DNA of 64,000 nt from contig CM066040.1 in NCBI GenBank assembly GCA_033557465.1, forward strand, positions 322,604,297-322,668,296, written 5' to 3'. This document shows, one piece after another, positions 18,429 through 31,200 of the stretch. The notes below the pieces were generated by a model. That model was not told where the DNA came from, searched no databases, and saw nothing but the letters and a program-made list of their open reading frames with translations. This stretch comes from Ichthyophis bannanicus (lineage: Eukaryota > Chordata > Amphibia > Gymnophiona > Ichthyophiidae). Made by a program: the position numbers and the translations under genes. The first letter of the stretch is position 1. Every line of letters starts with the position of its first letter.

Positions 18429-21428
18429 TTTTATTTATTTAACAAGATCTATCAAGACGGTTTACACAGAACATTTCTTGGCAGTATGTTTCAACTGTTT
18501 ACAAGGAACAAAGTAACAGGAATACATAGGATAACAACGAGAACTAATTACAATGAACAGTGAACAGTGATTATCTATTTACATAGGTATTTACAAGGAG
18601 ACCAAAAGGCTGCATAAACATAAGAACATAAGATATGCCATACTGGGTCAGACCAAGGTCCATCAAGCCCAGTATTCTGTTTCCAACAGTGGCCAATCTA
18701 GGTCATATGTACCTAGCAGTTTCCCCAAGAGACACAAGTTCCACAATGCTTGTACTGGGTCAAGCATTGATATCTTCGGTCACTTCTTAATAATGGTTTA
18801 TGGACCTTTCCTCCAGGAACTTGTCCAAACCTTTTTTAAACCCAGCTACACTAACAGCCTTTACTACATCCTCCGGTAACAAATTCCAGAGTTTGATTAC
18901 ACGTTGAGTGAAAAAATATTTTCTTTTATTAGTCTTAAATAGTTTACCCTGTAGCTTCATTGCATGTCCCCTAGTCTTTCTATATTCTGATAACGTAAAC
19001 AATCGATCTACGTTTACCCGTTCCACTCCGTTCATTAATTTATAGACTTCTATCATATCTCCCCTCAGCCGTCTCTTTTCCAGGTTAAAGAGCCCTAACC
19101 TTTTTAGCCTTTCCTCATAGGAGTATCCTTCCATCCCCTTTACCATTTTGGTGGCTCTTCTCTGAACCTTTTCTAAAATCGCTATATCCTTTTTAAGATA
19201 CGGCAACCAGAATTGCACACAATATTCAAGGTGCGGTCTCACCATGGAACGATATAGAGGCATTATAATATCTTTTGTTTTATTTTCCATTCCTTTCCTT
19301 ATCATACCTAGCATTCTATTTGCTCTCTTGGCCGCCGCTGCACACTGGGCTGAGGGTTTTAACATGGTATCCACAATGACGCCTAAATCTTTTTCCTGGG
19401 TGGTGGTTCCTAATGTGGAACCTTGCATCGTGTAACCATAGTTTGGGTTGTTCTTCCCTAGGTGCATAACCTTGCACTTGTCCACATTAAATTTCATCTG
19501 CCATTTTGATGCCCAGTCTTCCAATTTATCAAGATCCTCTTGCAATTTTTCACAATCCTCTTGGGTTTTAACAACTTTAAATAGTTTTGTGTCATCTGCA
19601 AATTTGATAACCTTCCAGGTCATTTATGAATATGTCAAAAAGCAGCGGACCCAGCACAGATCCCTGGGGTACACCACTATTCACCTTTCTCCATTGGGAA
19701 AATTGGCCATTTAGCCCTACCCTCTGCTTTCTATCTTTTAACCAGTTCCTGATCCACAATAGTACACTGCCTCCTATCCCATGACTCTTTAGTTTTGCCA
19801 AAAGTCTCTGATGAGGGACCTTGTCAAAGGCTTTCTGAAAGTCCAGATACACAATATCAACCGACTCACCTTTGTCCACCTGTTTATTCACTCCTTCAAA
19901 AAAACATAACAGATTAGTAAGACAAGATCTTCCTTGTCTAAAGCCATGTTGGCTGTCTCCCATTAGGTCGTGACTATCTACATGCTGAGTAATTTTATTC
20001 TTTATGATGGTTTCTACCATTTTTCCCGGTACTGACGTCAGGCTCACCGGTCTGTAGTTTCCCGGATCACCCCTGGAACCCTTTTTAAAAATTGGTGTTA
20101 CATTGGCGATCCTCCAATCTTCAGGTATTAGAGATGATTTTAATGATAGTTCACAGATTACTAATAGCAGGTCTGCAATCTCATATTTCAAATAAAAGGA
20201 TTTGAGAGGCCAAAATGTGGGGAGGAAGGTGTATAAGGGTTAAGTACTAGAGTGGAAGGGAAAAATGTTCAAGGAAGAGAAAGGTTTTTAACTTCTTTCG
20301 GAACTCAGAGTGGTTTGAACAGTTCCACAGCTCGTGGGGAAGGGTATTCCATAAGGATGGAGCATAGAGTGAGAAGGCCCTGTTATTAGTCAGTTGCTTG
20401 CAATGTCTTTTAGTTGTCGGGATGGTGAGAAGGTTTTTAGTAATAGAGCAGCGTGTTCTTGTGTTGTTGGAGGAGGGAAGGAGTGGAGAGAGGCATGGAG
20501 CTGATTCGTTGGAAATAATTTTATGTATATGAGTAATCACCTTGAATTTAACTCTGTGTTGAACAGGGAGCCAGTGGAGATCATAGAGAACTGGTGTAAT
20601 GTGGGATCGCTTGGGGTTGTTGGTTATAAGCCGCGCTACCATATTTTGGGCTAGTTGGAGTGGCTGTATAGTGTTCTTGGGAAGGCCATGATAGATATGG
20701 TTGCAGTAATCAAGAGAAGGGATTGTGAGGGCCTGACAGACAGTACAGAAGGAGTCAGGGTTTTAGAGAGGCTTGAGGTTCCGGAGAATACGTAGCTTAG
20801 CGTATATTGCATTGGTGGTTCTCTTTATTTGTTCAGTGAAGGAGAGGGACTGATCAAGGATAATACCAAGATATTTCACTTGGTTTTTTATGGTGAGTGT
20901 GAGATCGCCAATAGTAAGGGTGGGAGGTGGGGAGTATGCGGGATTAGAAAATACCTGAAGAACCTCAGTTTTGGATTGATTGATTATGAGGTTGTGCTGG
21001 GAGAGCCAAGATTTAAGGCTGGTTAAGCATTCATTTAGTTTAGAAAAATTAGGGTTAGAGAGGTTAAATGGGGTGAAGCACATCATGTCATCAGCATATA
21101 GCTGGTATTGAATGCCATAGTTTTGGAAAATCTTGCAGACAGGTTGAAGGAAGATATTGAAAAGAAGAGCGGATAGACTGGATCCTTGGGGGACACCCTG
21201 CTTTAGGGTGAATGGAAGGGAGGTATCGTTTCCAATACGAACCTATTGGGTTCTGTCCTCTAGGTAGGAACGGAACCAGTTTAGAGTTGTGCCTCTCAGT
21301 CCTATATCATAGAGTCTGTTTAGGAGTTGGTGGTGGGGAAGGGAGTCGAAAGCAGCAGATAAGTCAAGGAATATGAGAAGACATCCTTGGGAAGGGTTCT
21401 GGGTGTGGAGGTATAATGAATCTAGTAG
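18429..21428 (-). mobile_element. L2-type LINE (antisense), interrupted by CR1
   Basis: The L2 tail is at 18429-18613; the body resumes at about 20191 after a CR1 insertion. Frames at 20247-20642 ('HITPVLYDLHWLPVQHRVKF', then 'FSLYAPSLWNTLPHEL') and 20763-21086 ('KTEVLQVFSN', 'VKYLGIILD') are the L2 RT thumb and C-terminal domains. The sequence upstream to 21428 continues the RT with stops. Confidence 0.85.
18614..20190 (-). mobile_element. CR1 LINE (antisense) nested in L2
   Basis: The 3' end at 18614 begins with the CR1 octamer tail (ACATAAGA)n and the TGCCATACTGGGTCAGACCA block. Two frames cover much of RT: 19592-20191 ('[16 protein letters not shown]', '[17 protein letters not shown]', '[13 protein letters not shown]') and 18787-19623 ('[10 protein letters not shown]', the catalytic FADD, then '[12 protein letters not shown]'). 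The frames overlap with one frameshift near 19600 and are otherwise clean, so this is one of the better preserved CR1 copies here. Confidence 0.92.
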
Positions 21429-21429
21429 G

Positions 21430-21561
21430 GAGATAAGAAAGTGCTTAACAACATTCCAGCGTCCCTAGCAATGGAGGAGCTATTGGAAGACCCTCTGTTG
21501 CAGGATTTTAAATGTTCTCAAGCATCCTTTCCAGTCCATCGAATCATTAAGCAAATGATAG
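21430..21561 (+). pseudogene. DIRS-A gag fragment 2
   Basis: It parallels DIRS-B 45185-45320: 'TTGGAAGA.CCTCTG.TGCAGG' and then 'AAGCAAATGATAGAGG'. It resumes the gag cut at 18428. Confidence 0.7.
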
Positions 21562-22875
21562 AGGTAGACAAAGGTGAGTCGGTTGATTTAGTGTATCTAG
21601 ACGTTTGGAAAACCTTTGACAAGGTCCTTCATGAGAGACTTTTGGCAAAACTAAAAAGTCATGGGATAGGAGGCAGTGTACTATTGTGGATCAGGAACTG
21701 GTTAAAAGATAGAAAGCAGAGGGTAGGGCTAAATGGTCAATTTTCCCAATGGAGAAAGGTAAATAGTGGAGTACCCCAGGGTACTGGGTCCGCTGCTTTT
21801 TAACATATTCATAAATGATGCTTCGGCCTGAGCGGTATATCAAATTTAATAAACATAAACATAAACATGACCTGGAAATGGGAATAACGAGTGAAGTTAT
21901 CAAATTTGCAGATGACACAACTATTTAAAGTTGTTAAAACCCATGAGCATTGTGGAAAATTGCAAGAGGATCTTGATAAATTGGAAGACTGGGCATCCAA
22001 ATGGCAGATGAAATTTAATGTGGACAAGTGCAAAGTTATGCACCTAGGAAAGAACAACTCTAACTATGGTTACACAATGCAAGGTTCCACATTAAAAACC
22101 ACCACCCAGGAAAAAGGCGTTATCGTGGATAACATGTTAAAACCGTCCGCCCAGTGTGCAGCGGCGGCCAAGAGAGCAAATAGAATGCTAGGTATCATAA
22201 GGAAAGGAATGGAAAATAAAACAAAGGATATTATAATGCCTCTGTATTGTTAAATGGTGCGACCGCACCTTGAATATTGTGTGCAATTCTGGTCGCCGTA
22301 TCTTAAAAAGGATATAGTGTTATTAGAAAAGGTACAGAGAAGAGCCACCAAAATGGTAAAGGGGATGGAAGGATACCCCTATGAAGAGAGACTGAAAAAG
22401 TTAGGGCTCTTAAACCTGGAAAAGAAACGGCTGAGGGGAGATATGATAGAGGTCTATAAATTAATGAGTGGAGTGGAACGGGTAAACGTAAATCGATTGT
22501 TTACGTCATCAGAATATAGAAAGACTAGGGGACATGCAATGAAGCTAAGGGTAACCTATTCAAAACTAATAAAAGAAAATATTTTTTCACTCATCGTGTA
22601 ATCAAACTCTGGAATTTGTTACCGGAGGATGTAGTAAAAGCTGTTAGTGTAGCTGGGTTTAAAAAGGTTTGGACAAGTTCCTGGAGGAAAGGTCTATAAA
22701 ACATTATTAAAAAGGACCCGAGATATCACTCCCTGACCCAATACAAGCATTATGGAATCTGTGTCTTTTGGGGAAACTGCTAGGTACTTGTGACCTGGAT
22801 TGGCCACTGTTGGAAACAGGATACTGGGCTTGATGGACCTTGGTCTGACCCAGTATGGCATATCTTATGTTCTTA
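21562..22875 (+). mobile_element. CR1 LINE (sense) in DIRS-A
   Basis: RT pieces at 21441-21803 ('VDLVYLDVWKTFDKV'), 21891-22253 and 22254-22601 ('[15 protein letters not shown]'), then the 3' UTR TGGCCACTGTTGGAAACAGG and octamers to 22875. One stop lies near 22251 and there is a deletion at the FADD region near 21800. It occupies the place of about 1.4 kb of DIRS RT. Confidence 0.88.
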
Positions 22876-23558
22876 TATACCTACATATTCCCATTTGACC
22901 GGACCACCAACAGAACTTGAGATTTGCAGCACCAATGGGATACTTCCAATTCCGAGCGTTGCCATTTGGTGGCTGCTGCCCTGAGGCAAGAGGGCATCCT
23001 GGTGCATCCTTACCTGGACGATTGGTTCATAAGAGGAAAGCCGGAGGCTGAGACTATAACCACCACACGTCGAGTGGACGTTTTCCAGAGTCTAGTTTGG
23101 GTGGTCAACCTTCTGGTTGAAGTGTTGCTCGAGCCCCCCGAGTGGTTCTGGTAATGACAGATGCAAGTCTCTCGGGTTGGGGAGCGCACTGGGAGTCTCA
23201 GGTGACACAAGGGGTGTGGTCTCCCGAGGAAAGCACTTGGTCCATCAGTAGCTTAGAGATGGGGGCGGTCACTCCAGCGCTCTGGTTCTTTTGTCCTCTT
23301 CTGTATTGGAAGGCAGTGTGCATCTGTTCCGACAATGCCACCACTGTGGCATATATCAATCACCAAGGAGGCACCGGCCAGTCTCATTCTGATAGCAGAT
23401 ATTCAGCTGCTATTAGCATGGGCATAGCAGAATCTCCTAGCTCTCTCGGCGGTGCATGTGGCCGGAAAAGAAAATGTGCAAGCAGACTTTCTCAGTTTGC
23501 ACCATCTGGATTCAGAGGAGTGGGAGTTGCACCCCTCAGTATTTTGAAGTCACCAAAA
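22876..23558 (+). pseudogene. DIRS-A RT palm and RNase H
   Basis: Broken frames give 'AYLHIPI', then 'GILVHPYLDDWFIRG' containing the DIRS YLDD catalytic motif, then RNase H with 'VMTDASLSGWGAHW', 'LEMGAV' and 'AYINHQGGTG'. It stops where the Penelope begins. Confidence 0.85.
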
Positions 23559-24117
23559 ATTCCCCAAGGGCCAAAGAACACTGCCAGCCCCAATCAACAA
23601 TAATAAATCCGATGAAGAGCAGGTTCTACATAGATAAATAACCTCCTAAATCCATCTTTTTGTCGGACCAAAAGACCTCCAGGCAAGGACACCTCAACTG
23701 GAGTACATCGTCCATTTTAATCAAATGCAGTATAACATTTAAACACTGTGTCGCAAAAATTGAAAGCAAGAAGTACTTAGCTGAGTCCCTGATACAGCGC
23801 AGCAACAGAAAAGTTCAGTGGTGAAATGACACAGCCCTGTGTTTCGGGTCAGTACATTTCCAAAACCACTTCAGGTTCCTTCAATCCACCAATAATCCCA
23901 AAATGTGCAACAGGAGATCCCCAAAGGAGAGGTTTCTAAAAAAGCGGCGTCTGACGTCACCAAAACCACATGTTAACTGCCTCAACCCACCAGTGGCTGA
24001 GAGCAACGGATATGCAAACCCCACCCAGCTAACTGTGAAAATGCAAAATCACAAAAGGCTATGCCAATTGATTTCCAAATTTAAGCCCTTTGGTGTAACA
24101 GTGTCTAATCGAAAAAT

Positions 24118-24510
24118 TCATTGCTGTTCAACTCGATGCAGACGGGATAGATGATCTCCCCCAAAAGAAAAAGGAGGGATCCAATCATTAACCCTTGATG
24201 TAAAGTGAGCAAACAAATGATTCTGTTGCAAAGCATGAGGAACTATGGGAGCAAAAAGAGTCTGTGTACGGATATGAGAGGCATGTTCAGCCAATCGTTT
24301 CTTGAAAGGGCGGGAGGTACATCCAACATACTTCAAACCACAAGGGCATATCAATAAGTACACCACAAAGGAAGAATCATAAGTTGTGAGATGGTAGGAT
24401 CGCCAAACACATTTTGTAACTGGATCCTCCCATGTTTCCCCTATCAGAGAGCCTAAGCAGTAAATACAATGATCACAAGAAAAATGACCAATACGTTCTT
24501 CAGACCGCAA
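24118..24510 (-). pseudogene. Penelope GIY-YIG endonuclease
   Basis: A 130-codon frame. 'SFVVYLLICPCGLKYVGCTS' is the GIY-YIG core in the diverged form typical of Penelope elements, preceded by a zinc-binding 'CDHCIYC' pair and followed by 'RPFKKRLAEH'. The domain would nick target DNA for RT priming. The frame is open, but the upstream RT is disconnected. Confidence 0.85.
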
Positions 24511-24566
24511 AATAGGTACAGAGGATCACACTAGCCTGTCATGTAGATTCCTTCCACGAGTTAAGG

Positions 24567-25382
24567 CTAGACAAAGTGGTCTTCGAAAGCAATCATGTAC
24601 TTGTAAAACATTCCAGTATTTATGTAGAATTGATTGTACTGCTCCATTTCTACTCGTGAAAGGCAGGACCCCAACAATCTTGTCTTCTCGCGATTAGTAT
24701 CCCCAGATAAATTAGGAGGCACAAGCAGCCATTCCCAATGATTATACCAGGCCCGTTTATAAGCGCGACACACCACAGATCGGGGGTAACCTCGCGCCTG
24801 TAAACACTGGCTTAATTCAAGAGCATGATGTTTAAAGTCTTGCGTAGAAGAGCAAATCCTCCGTAATCTAAGAAATTGTCCAAAGGGAAGACCCCGTTTC
24901 AATGAGGAAGGATGGAAGCTATTAAACTGCAATAGCATGTTGCATTGAACCGGCTTTCGGAATAAAGATGTAGATGCCCCTCCATCAGAAAGGGTAACAA
25001 GAACATCCAAAATTTTTATGGAATGGGAATCATATTTTAAAGTGAATTTGATATTATCATCCACCAAATTCAATGATTCCACAAAAGAGCTAAGTTGAAT
25101 AGCGCTCCCTAACCAAATCAGGAAAATATCATCCCAAAATCTCTGCCATAGTAGCACCTTAGAAAAGAGGCTAGAAGAGTAGACATAACGTTGTTCAAAA
25201 TCAGCCATAGATAAGGTAGCTACCGATGGAGCAACCATGGCCTCCATGGCAATTCCAAATACCTGCAAATAGAAGGTATTATCATAAGAAAAATCATTTC
25301 TCTCCAAAACTAACCATAGTAGAGTCAAAACAAAAGCTTCAGGGATCCGCTCTGGTAGTTGTAAAGAAAGCCACGAAATCAC
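24567..25382 (-). pseudogene. Penelope RT, palm to C-terminus
   Basis: This 271-codon frame contains the Penelope catalytic palm 'WQRFWDDIFLIW' (about 25120-25150), the 'FTLKYDSHSIKILDVLV' segment and the C-terminal 'FHPSSLKRGLPFGQFLRLRR' block shared with Penelope B. The first of the catalytic residues is FWDD, as in other members. It is separated from the GIY-YIG frame by a stop. Confidence 0.88.
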
Positions 25383-25411
25383 TCGCTGAGCTTCAAATTG
25401 AGAAATGTTAG

Positions 25412-25615
25412 AATATTTATTTATTTATTTATTTATTTATTTATTTTATTTAACAGTTCTTTTATACCGCTTTATCATTAAATCAAAGCGGTTTACATTA
25501 TAATTCACATGTTTACAGGGAACTCTTTAAAAACACACATTTACAAGAAAACACATTACAAAGAACTTGTTATGAGGAGGGGGGGGTCATGCAGGGGATG
25601 CACTGAGGCAAAACC
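25412..25615 (-). mobile_element. L2-type tail in Penelope A
   Basis: (ATTT)n then 'TTTTATACCGCTTTATCATT' and 'AAAGCGGTTTACATT'. It is a short truncated LINE copy between two Penelope coding blocks. Confidence 0.75.
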
Positions 25616-26524
25616 TATTTACAGAAAATGAAATTTAGAGAGAACATATTTACAGACAGCAAAGTTGCTAAAAGAACCGGTGTACTTGGAAAAATCACTT
25701 GCTGCAAAATTAACAAAAATTGAGAAGTATCCCTAATGAAAGAGGATCCCGCACTAGCAAGAGACTGCAAAAATAAATCATAAAATTTAGACAACGGTTC
25801 AAGAACCAAACCACAGCAGGACACTATGGGACGGCCAGGGGGGTGGGACAAGGACGTGTGAATTTTGGGGACAGTATAAAACAAAGTTATCTGAGGGTTA
25901 TCCTGCACCAGAAACCAAACCTCCTTCTAAGTAAGTCAACCAGAGTTAGATGCCTGTTGGCAAATCTCCACGATTTCCTGCAAGAAAGAGGATGTAGGAT
26001 CTTCACTCAATAATTTATAATAATGAGAAGCTGAAAGCTGTCGCATAATCTCCAAATGATAATCTTGACGAGATTGTAAAACAACTGCTCCACCCTTATC
26101 TGCCATCCGAATCACCATATCCACATCCGTTGCAAGTTGAGTCAATGCTGTTTTATGTGCTGAAGATACATTGTGATTTATTTTACAAAACCTCTGCTCT
26201 AACTTCTCCAAATCCATCACTACTAATTTTTGAAATGTTAGTAAAGCAGAATCCATTGTACCAGGAGTAGCCATGTAGAGGGTTTAGCCACCAAGGAACT
26301 ATCAACTGTGTTACCCTTCAATGAAAAGAACAAACAAACCCGCAACTTTCGAAACAACTTATATAATGTCACACGCATAATGAACGGATCATATGCTGTC
26401 GTTGGTACAAAAGACAAACCCAAAGAAAGTAATTCACACTGAGGAACAGTTAAGGGTTTAGGTGTAAGATTGAAGACTGGCATTTCAAGCGCTGCCTGGT
26501 AGTGGGATCCCTCCATTGGCCTTG

Positions 26525-27556
26525 ATGGTGTTTTGGGCAATATCTCGCTACTGGGGACCGCTGGAGATGGATCTCATGGCTTCAGCAACAAATGCAAAAG
26601 TGCTGTGTAGCAGATGCAGACAATGCATGTAGGAAGGCTTTGATGTCCTGGTGCAGACCTGGCCAAAAGGGGGGCTGCTCTGTGTTTTCCCCAATGGCCC
26701 TTGATAGGTCATCTGCTGCACCAAGTGGAAGTACACCGGGGGCTAGTGGTGCTGATGGCCCCGGATTGGCCACGGAGGCCTTGGTATGTGGATCTTCATC
26801 AGTTGTTGGTGGCGGTGCTGTGGTGCCTGCCCATATGGAGCGATTTCCTTTTTCAGGGCCTGATCCCGATGCCGCAGGTGGACCAATTCTTGCTTACAGC
26901 CTGGCTCTTGAACAGACATGCCTGAGGAAGAAAGGTTACCCAGGCTCATTGATCGCTATGTTACATGCAAGGAAGCGATCTACCTCTTTGTCATATATTA
27001 GAGTCTGGCAAATTTTCAAAGGTTGGTGCAGGGAGCGGAGTCTTAGACCTGTGGTGATGGCAATTCCGAATATTCTGGTTTTCTTGCAAGCGGGGCTCAA
27101 CAAGGGGTTGGTGCAGAACTCCTTGTGAGTGCAGGTGGCTACATTGGCTTGCTATCATGACCACATACAGGGAGTTTCCGGGTGGTGCATCCAGATGTGG
27201 TTCACTTTCTGAGGGCAGTTGAGCATATCTATCCTCCGGTGCGGTCTGTGGTTCCTCTTTGGAATATGAATCTGGTGTTGTCGGCTGTGGTCAGCGCGCC
27301 TTTTGAGCTTCTGTCTCAAGCTATCTTAAAGGATCTGATTTTAAAAGTGGTATTTTTGGTGGCCATTTGTTCGGCTAGGTGCATTTCTGAGTTGCAAGCC
27401 TTGTCCTGCAGAGAGCCATAACTGTCTCTCTCTAGGGAGAAGGTAGTACTCAGGCCCGTGCCTTCCTTTTTGTCCAAGGTGATTTTGGTCTTTCATATGA
27501 ATCAGCCAGTCACTCTCCCTGTATTTTCTGCAGAAGACATGTTCCCAGAAGGACAA
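26525..27556 (+). pseudogene. DIRS-A RNase H end and tyrosine recombinase, part 1
   Basis: It resumes with 'SRYWGPLEMDLMASATNAKV', then 'APDWPRRPWY', the DIRS segment before the recombinase. Recombinase text follows: 'SLSYIRVWQIFKGWC', 'VHPDVVHFLRAV', 'ICSARCISELQALS', where the first catalytic Arg of the DIRS family (ARR or ARC) would lie. It is cut at 27556 by an L2 insertion. Confidence 0.85.
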
Positions 27557-30500
27557 CTCTTACTACTACTACTATTAATAATTTATATAGCGCTGTACAA
27601 ACACATAAAGAAGGTCCCTGCTCATAGAGCTTATAATCTAATCAAGACAGACAGAACAATACAAGAGAAGCAAGGGGGTTCAAATAGGGAAGGAGAACAA
27701 GGGATTAGGATTCAAATGTGGCCTCAAAGAGGTACGCCTTTAGCATGGATTCGAAGAGGGAGAGAGAAGAGACTTGACGTTTGTTCCATGCATAAGGAGC
27801 AGCAAGATGAAAAGATTGAAGTCTGGAGTTTGCAGAAGACAAAAAGGGCATAGAGAGGAGAAAGCCAGAGGAGGAGCGGAGTTCACGAGGAGGAGTTTAG
27901 GGAGAGAAAAGAAAGGAAATGTAATGAGGGGCAGTAGAGTGAATGTATTTATATGTCAGAAGGAGAAGTTTGAATTGTATACGGAAAAGAAGGGGAGCCA
28001 GTGAAGTGATTTTAGAAGAGGGGTTATATGAATGTATCAGGTCTGGCGGAAGATTAGCCGTGCAGCAGAATTTCTGGATAGATTGAAGAGGAGAGAGATG
28101 ACGCTGAGGGAGACCAGCAAGGAGGAGATTTATTTATTATTTATTTATTTATTAACATTTTTTATATACCGCACTATTCATTATCAGCGAGGTTTACATG
28201 GAACAAGAAAACTTCAGACAAGTTACATTTATCTGGTTATTACATAAAACAGGAAAATTAACTTGGATAACAGGGGCAACTATTTACAACAACAACAAGA
28301 GCAACTATTTACATACAAGTGTCATATTGTCTGAAAAGTGTACTATTAATCTGGTAAAGTAGTGTAATGTGTTGTTGAGTCAGGAAGATTATGTGGTCGG
28401 AAGGTAATTATTGCTATTTGGGTGTAACTGTATTTCTTTGTTCTCTGGGAAGTATTTGAGGAAAAGGTGATGTTTCAGGGCCTTCTTGAACTGGATGAGA
28501 TCAGAGATGGCCCTAATGTGTGCTGGAAGGGTGTTCCAAAGTTTTGGAGCACATAAACTGAAGGCTCGGCTTGCTGTTGTAGAGTTGTATCTTAAAGTTT
28601 TCTTTGGTACTATTAGCATATTTAGTTCCATGGTTCTTCTTAGTCTGTTGGGTGTGATTGGTTGGATCATCTCCGATAATGAGGTGGGGGCGAGACCTTT
28701 GTAAGCTTTAAAGGCCAGGAGCAGAGTCTTGAAAGTGATTCTCGCTTGAATAGGAAGCCAATGTAGTTGTTTTAGAAGGGGTGTTACATGTTCTCTTTTG
28801 GGTACTCCAAAAAGCACTCGCTGCACTGTTCAAGGCGAGTTGAAGAGGGTTTAAGGTAGATTGAGGAAGCCCTTGAAGTATGGAGTTTGAGTAGTCAAAA
28901 TGGGGAGTGATTAGAGCCTGGTAAACAGTACGGAAATCATCCAGATCAATCAGTTGCCGGAGATGTCTGAGGGAGCGGATCTTGAAATAAACTGCCCTTA
29001 CTGTGTTGGATATGTGAGTCTTCATGTCCAGATTTTGATCCAGAGTCACTCCTAGGTATCGGATATGGGATTTTACTTGAAGCTTGGCATCTTGAACATC
29101 CAGGAATGTAGGTGGTATGAAATTCGTGTTCCTTGAGATAAAGAGAACTTCTGTTTTTTTATGTTGGATTCTGAGATTTTGAGTCAGTAGCCAATTTGAT
29201 ATGGAATTAAGTCAAGACGGGAGATGACCAAAGAGTGGACAAGAGCTTTAGTAGTGTGTTCAGAGAGGAAGAGACTAATTTTGTCAATGTTGTAGAGAAA
29301 GAAACGACAGGTTTTAGCTATCTGTTGAATTTTCATGTGTGGAGAAAGAAAAGGAGGAGTCAAAGGTAACCCCAAGGATGCAGGCCAAGGAAACAGGAAG
29401 AAGAAGAGTGTTGTCAACAGTGATAGAGAAAGGAGGAAGGGGGGAGGAGGGTTTAGGGGGAAAAATAAGAAGTTCAGTTTTAGCCATATTCAATTTTAAG
29501 CGGTGGTGAGACAGCCAGGTGGCAATGTCAGATAAGCAAGTAGAGATACAAATTTGGAGCAAAGGAAAGATGTCAGGTGTAAATAGATAGATAGATTTGT
29601 GAGTCATCGACATAAAAATGATACTGAAAGCCACAGGAAGAGATGAGGGCACCAAGAGACTGGGTATAGAGAGAGAAAAGGAGAGGTCCTAGAACAGACC
29701 CTCGAGGAACACCAACTGAGAGAGGGATGGCAGTAGAGGAGGAACCTCCAGAACAAACACTGAAAGAGCGATTGACGAGAGAAGAAGAGAACCAAGACAG
29801 TACAGGGGCTCTAAAACCAAGTGAGGATAAAATGTCAAGGAGGAGGAGGTGGTCAACAATATCAAAAGCAGCAGAAAGATCGAGAAGAATGAGAACTGAG
29901 TAAAGGCCTTTGGACTTAGTGAGGAACAGATCACTGGAGACTTTGGCAAGAGCCGTTTCAGTAGAATGAAATGGATGAAAACCAGATTGAAGTGGATCAA
30001 GAAGGGCTTGAGAGGAGAGAAATTTGAGACAGTGGCAAAGAACTGCACGTTCAAGAGAAGGGAGATGGGCCAGTAATTAGAAGGACAAGTAGGATCAAGT
30101 GAGGGTTTTTTGAGGAGGAGTGATTACAGCATCTTGAAGGCTGCAGGGAAGGTTGTAGTGAAAAGCAAAAAGTTGAGAATAAGTGAGATGAAAGGGATAA
30201 CTGAGGAAGAGATTCAGTTGAGGAGATGGATGGGGATAGGATCAGAACAGGTAGTGAGTTTAGAGGAGGAAAGAAGAAGAGAGGTTTCCTTAATAGAGAT
30301 TTTAGAAAAGGATGAAAGGATGATAGAGGTTGAGTGGAAAGGTTGGTAATGGCGAGGGGGAAGAGGGGGTAAAGAAGATTTAGTGTGGAATTGAAGAGTA
30401 ATCTCATGCACTTTGTCATGGAAATAGTCTGCTAGGGTTTGGGCAGAGAGAGAAGGAGATATTGGAGATGGAGGTGCCTTAAGAAAAGAATTGAAAGTAG

Positions 30501-30689
30501 AAAAGAGACAGCAAGGGAGAGAGCGGGATTTAAGCCAAGTGCGCTCAGCTGAGTGGGCACAGGAACGTAGGTAGTGGGTAGTTGAAGACAACCAGGGCTG
30601 AGGTGAGGTGCGTCTCACAGGACATGGAATGGGTGGAGCAAGGGTATCCAGAGTAGAGGAGAGAGCAGTATTATAGGAAGCTATGACAT
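27557..30689 (-). mobile_element. L2-type LINE (antisense), interrupted by a second L2
   Basis: The tail at 27557-28128 starts (TACTAC)n and 'TTATATAGCGCTGTACAAAC'. The body resumes at about 29200-30689: frames 29314-29655 ('LSHHRLKLNMAKTELLIF'), 29184-29417 and 29689-30054 show RT text with many frameshifts. It splits the DIRS-A recombinase. Confidence 0.8.
28129..29199 (-). mobile_element. L2-type LINE nested in L2
   Basis: The tail at 28129-28345 is of the 'ATATACCGCACTATTCATTA' type. Frames 28389-28826 ('LLKQLHWLPIQARITF', 'FSLCAPKLWNTLPAHI') and 28708-29049 ('FKIRSLRHLRQLIDLDDFRT') are the RT C-terminal part. It lies at the innermost level of a three-deep nest. Confidence 0.82.
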
Positions 30690-31200
30690 CATCTTATTGG
30701 ATGTGCGTAGAGTGCTGCAACAAAGTCTGGGTCCTTCCGCAAGTCAGATCATCTCTTTGTCCTCTTTGGGGGGTCATGTAAGGGTGGCCACGAAAGCTTT
30801 TGTGGCCAGGTGGCTCAGGGAAGCCATTACTTTGGCATATTTGGTGAAGCACAGGTCCCTGCCCTTGGGTCTACGAGCTCATTCCACCAGGGAGGCAGCT
30901 TCCTGGGCGGTGAAGAGTCTGGTACCACCTGTTGATATTTGTAGGACGGTGACTTGGTCATCCATCCCTTCACTCCTTTGATTGGCACTATTGGATTGAT
31001 GTGCAGGCGCAGAAGAAGGCACATTTTGGTGTTCGGGTGCTGCAGGCCGGACTCTCAGGTCCCGCCTATGTCTGTGTACTGCTCTGGTACATCCCACTTG
31101 TCTGGACTGGACTGGAGGGATGATATAGAAGCTGTAATTAGATCTTACCTACTATTTATCTTTCCTTGAGTCCCTCCAGTCCAGTCTAGGATCTGCTCAT
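30690..31200 (+). pseudogene. DIRS-A recombinase, part 2, and internal terminus
   Basis: The 30697-30981 frame resumes 'DVRRVLQQSLG', then 'FVARWLREAITLAYL' and 'GLRAHSTREAASWA', carrying the catalytic H-x-x-R of the tyrosine recombinase, then 'ICRTVTWSSI'. The Tyr-bearing end is degraded. The following segment (31105-31200) contains opposed GGACTGGACTGGAGGGA and TCCCTCCAGTCCAGTC, the DIRS internal complementary region. Confidence 0.85.

Larger units (their letters stand above)
23559..26524 (-). mobile_element. Penelope-like element A (near complete, decayed)
   Basis: In order from its 5' end on the minus strand: a 26238-26540 frame with 'FNLTPKPLTVPQCELLSLGL'; a 25936-26274 frame with 'MADKGGAVVL'; a 25615-25908 frame with 'PKIHTSLSHPPGRPIVS'; the RT core at 24567-25382; and GIY-YIG at 24118-24510. 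The 3' non-coding part runs to about 23559. An L2 tail interrupts it at about 25412-25615. It sits inside the DIRS-A RNase H region. Confidence 0.9.

Noticed and set aside
26592..27128. 178-codon frame as a host gene
   Set aside because: It spans the DIRS RNase H to recombinase region, and the recognisable DIRS text is partly in other frames.
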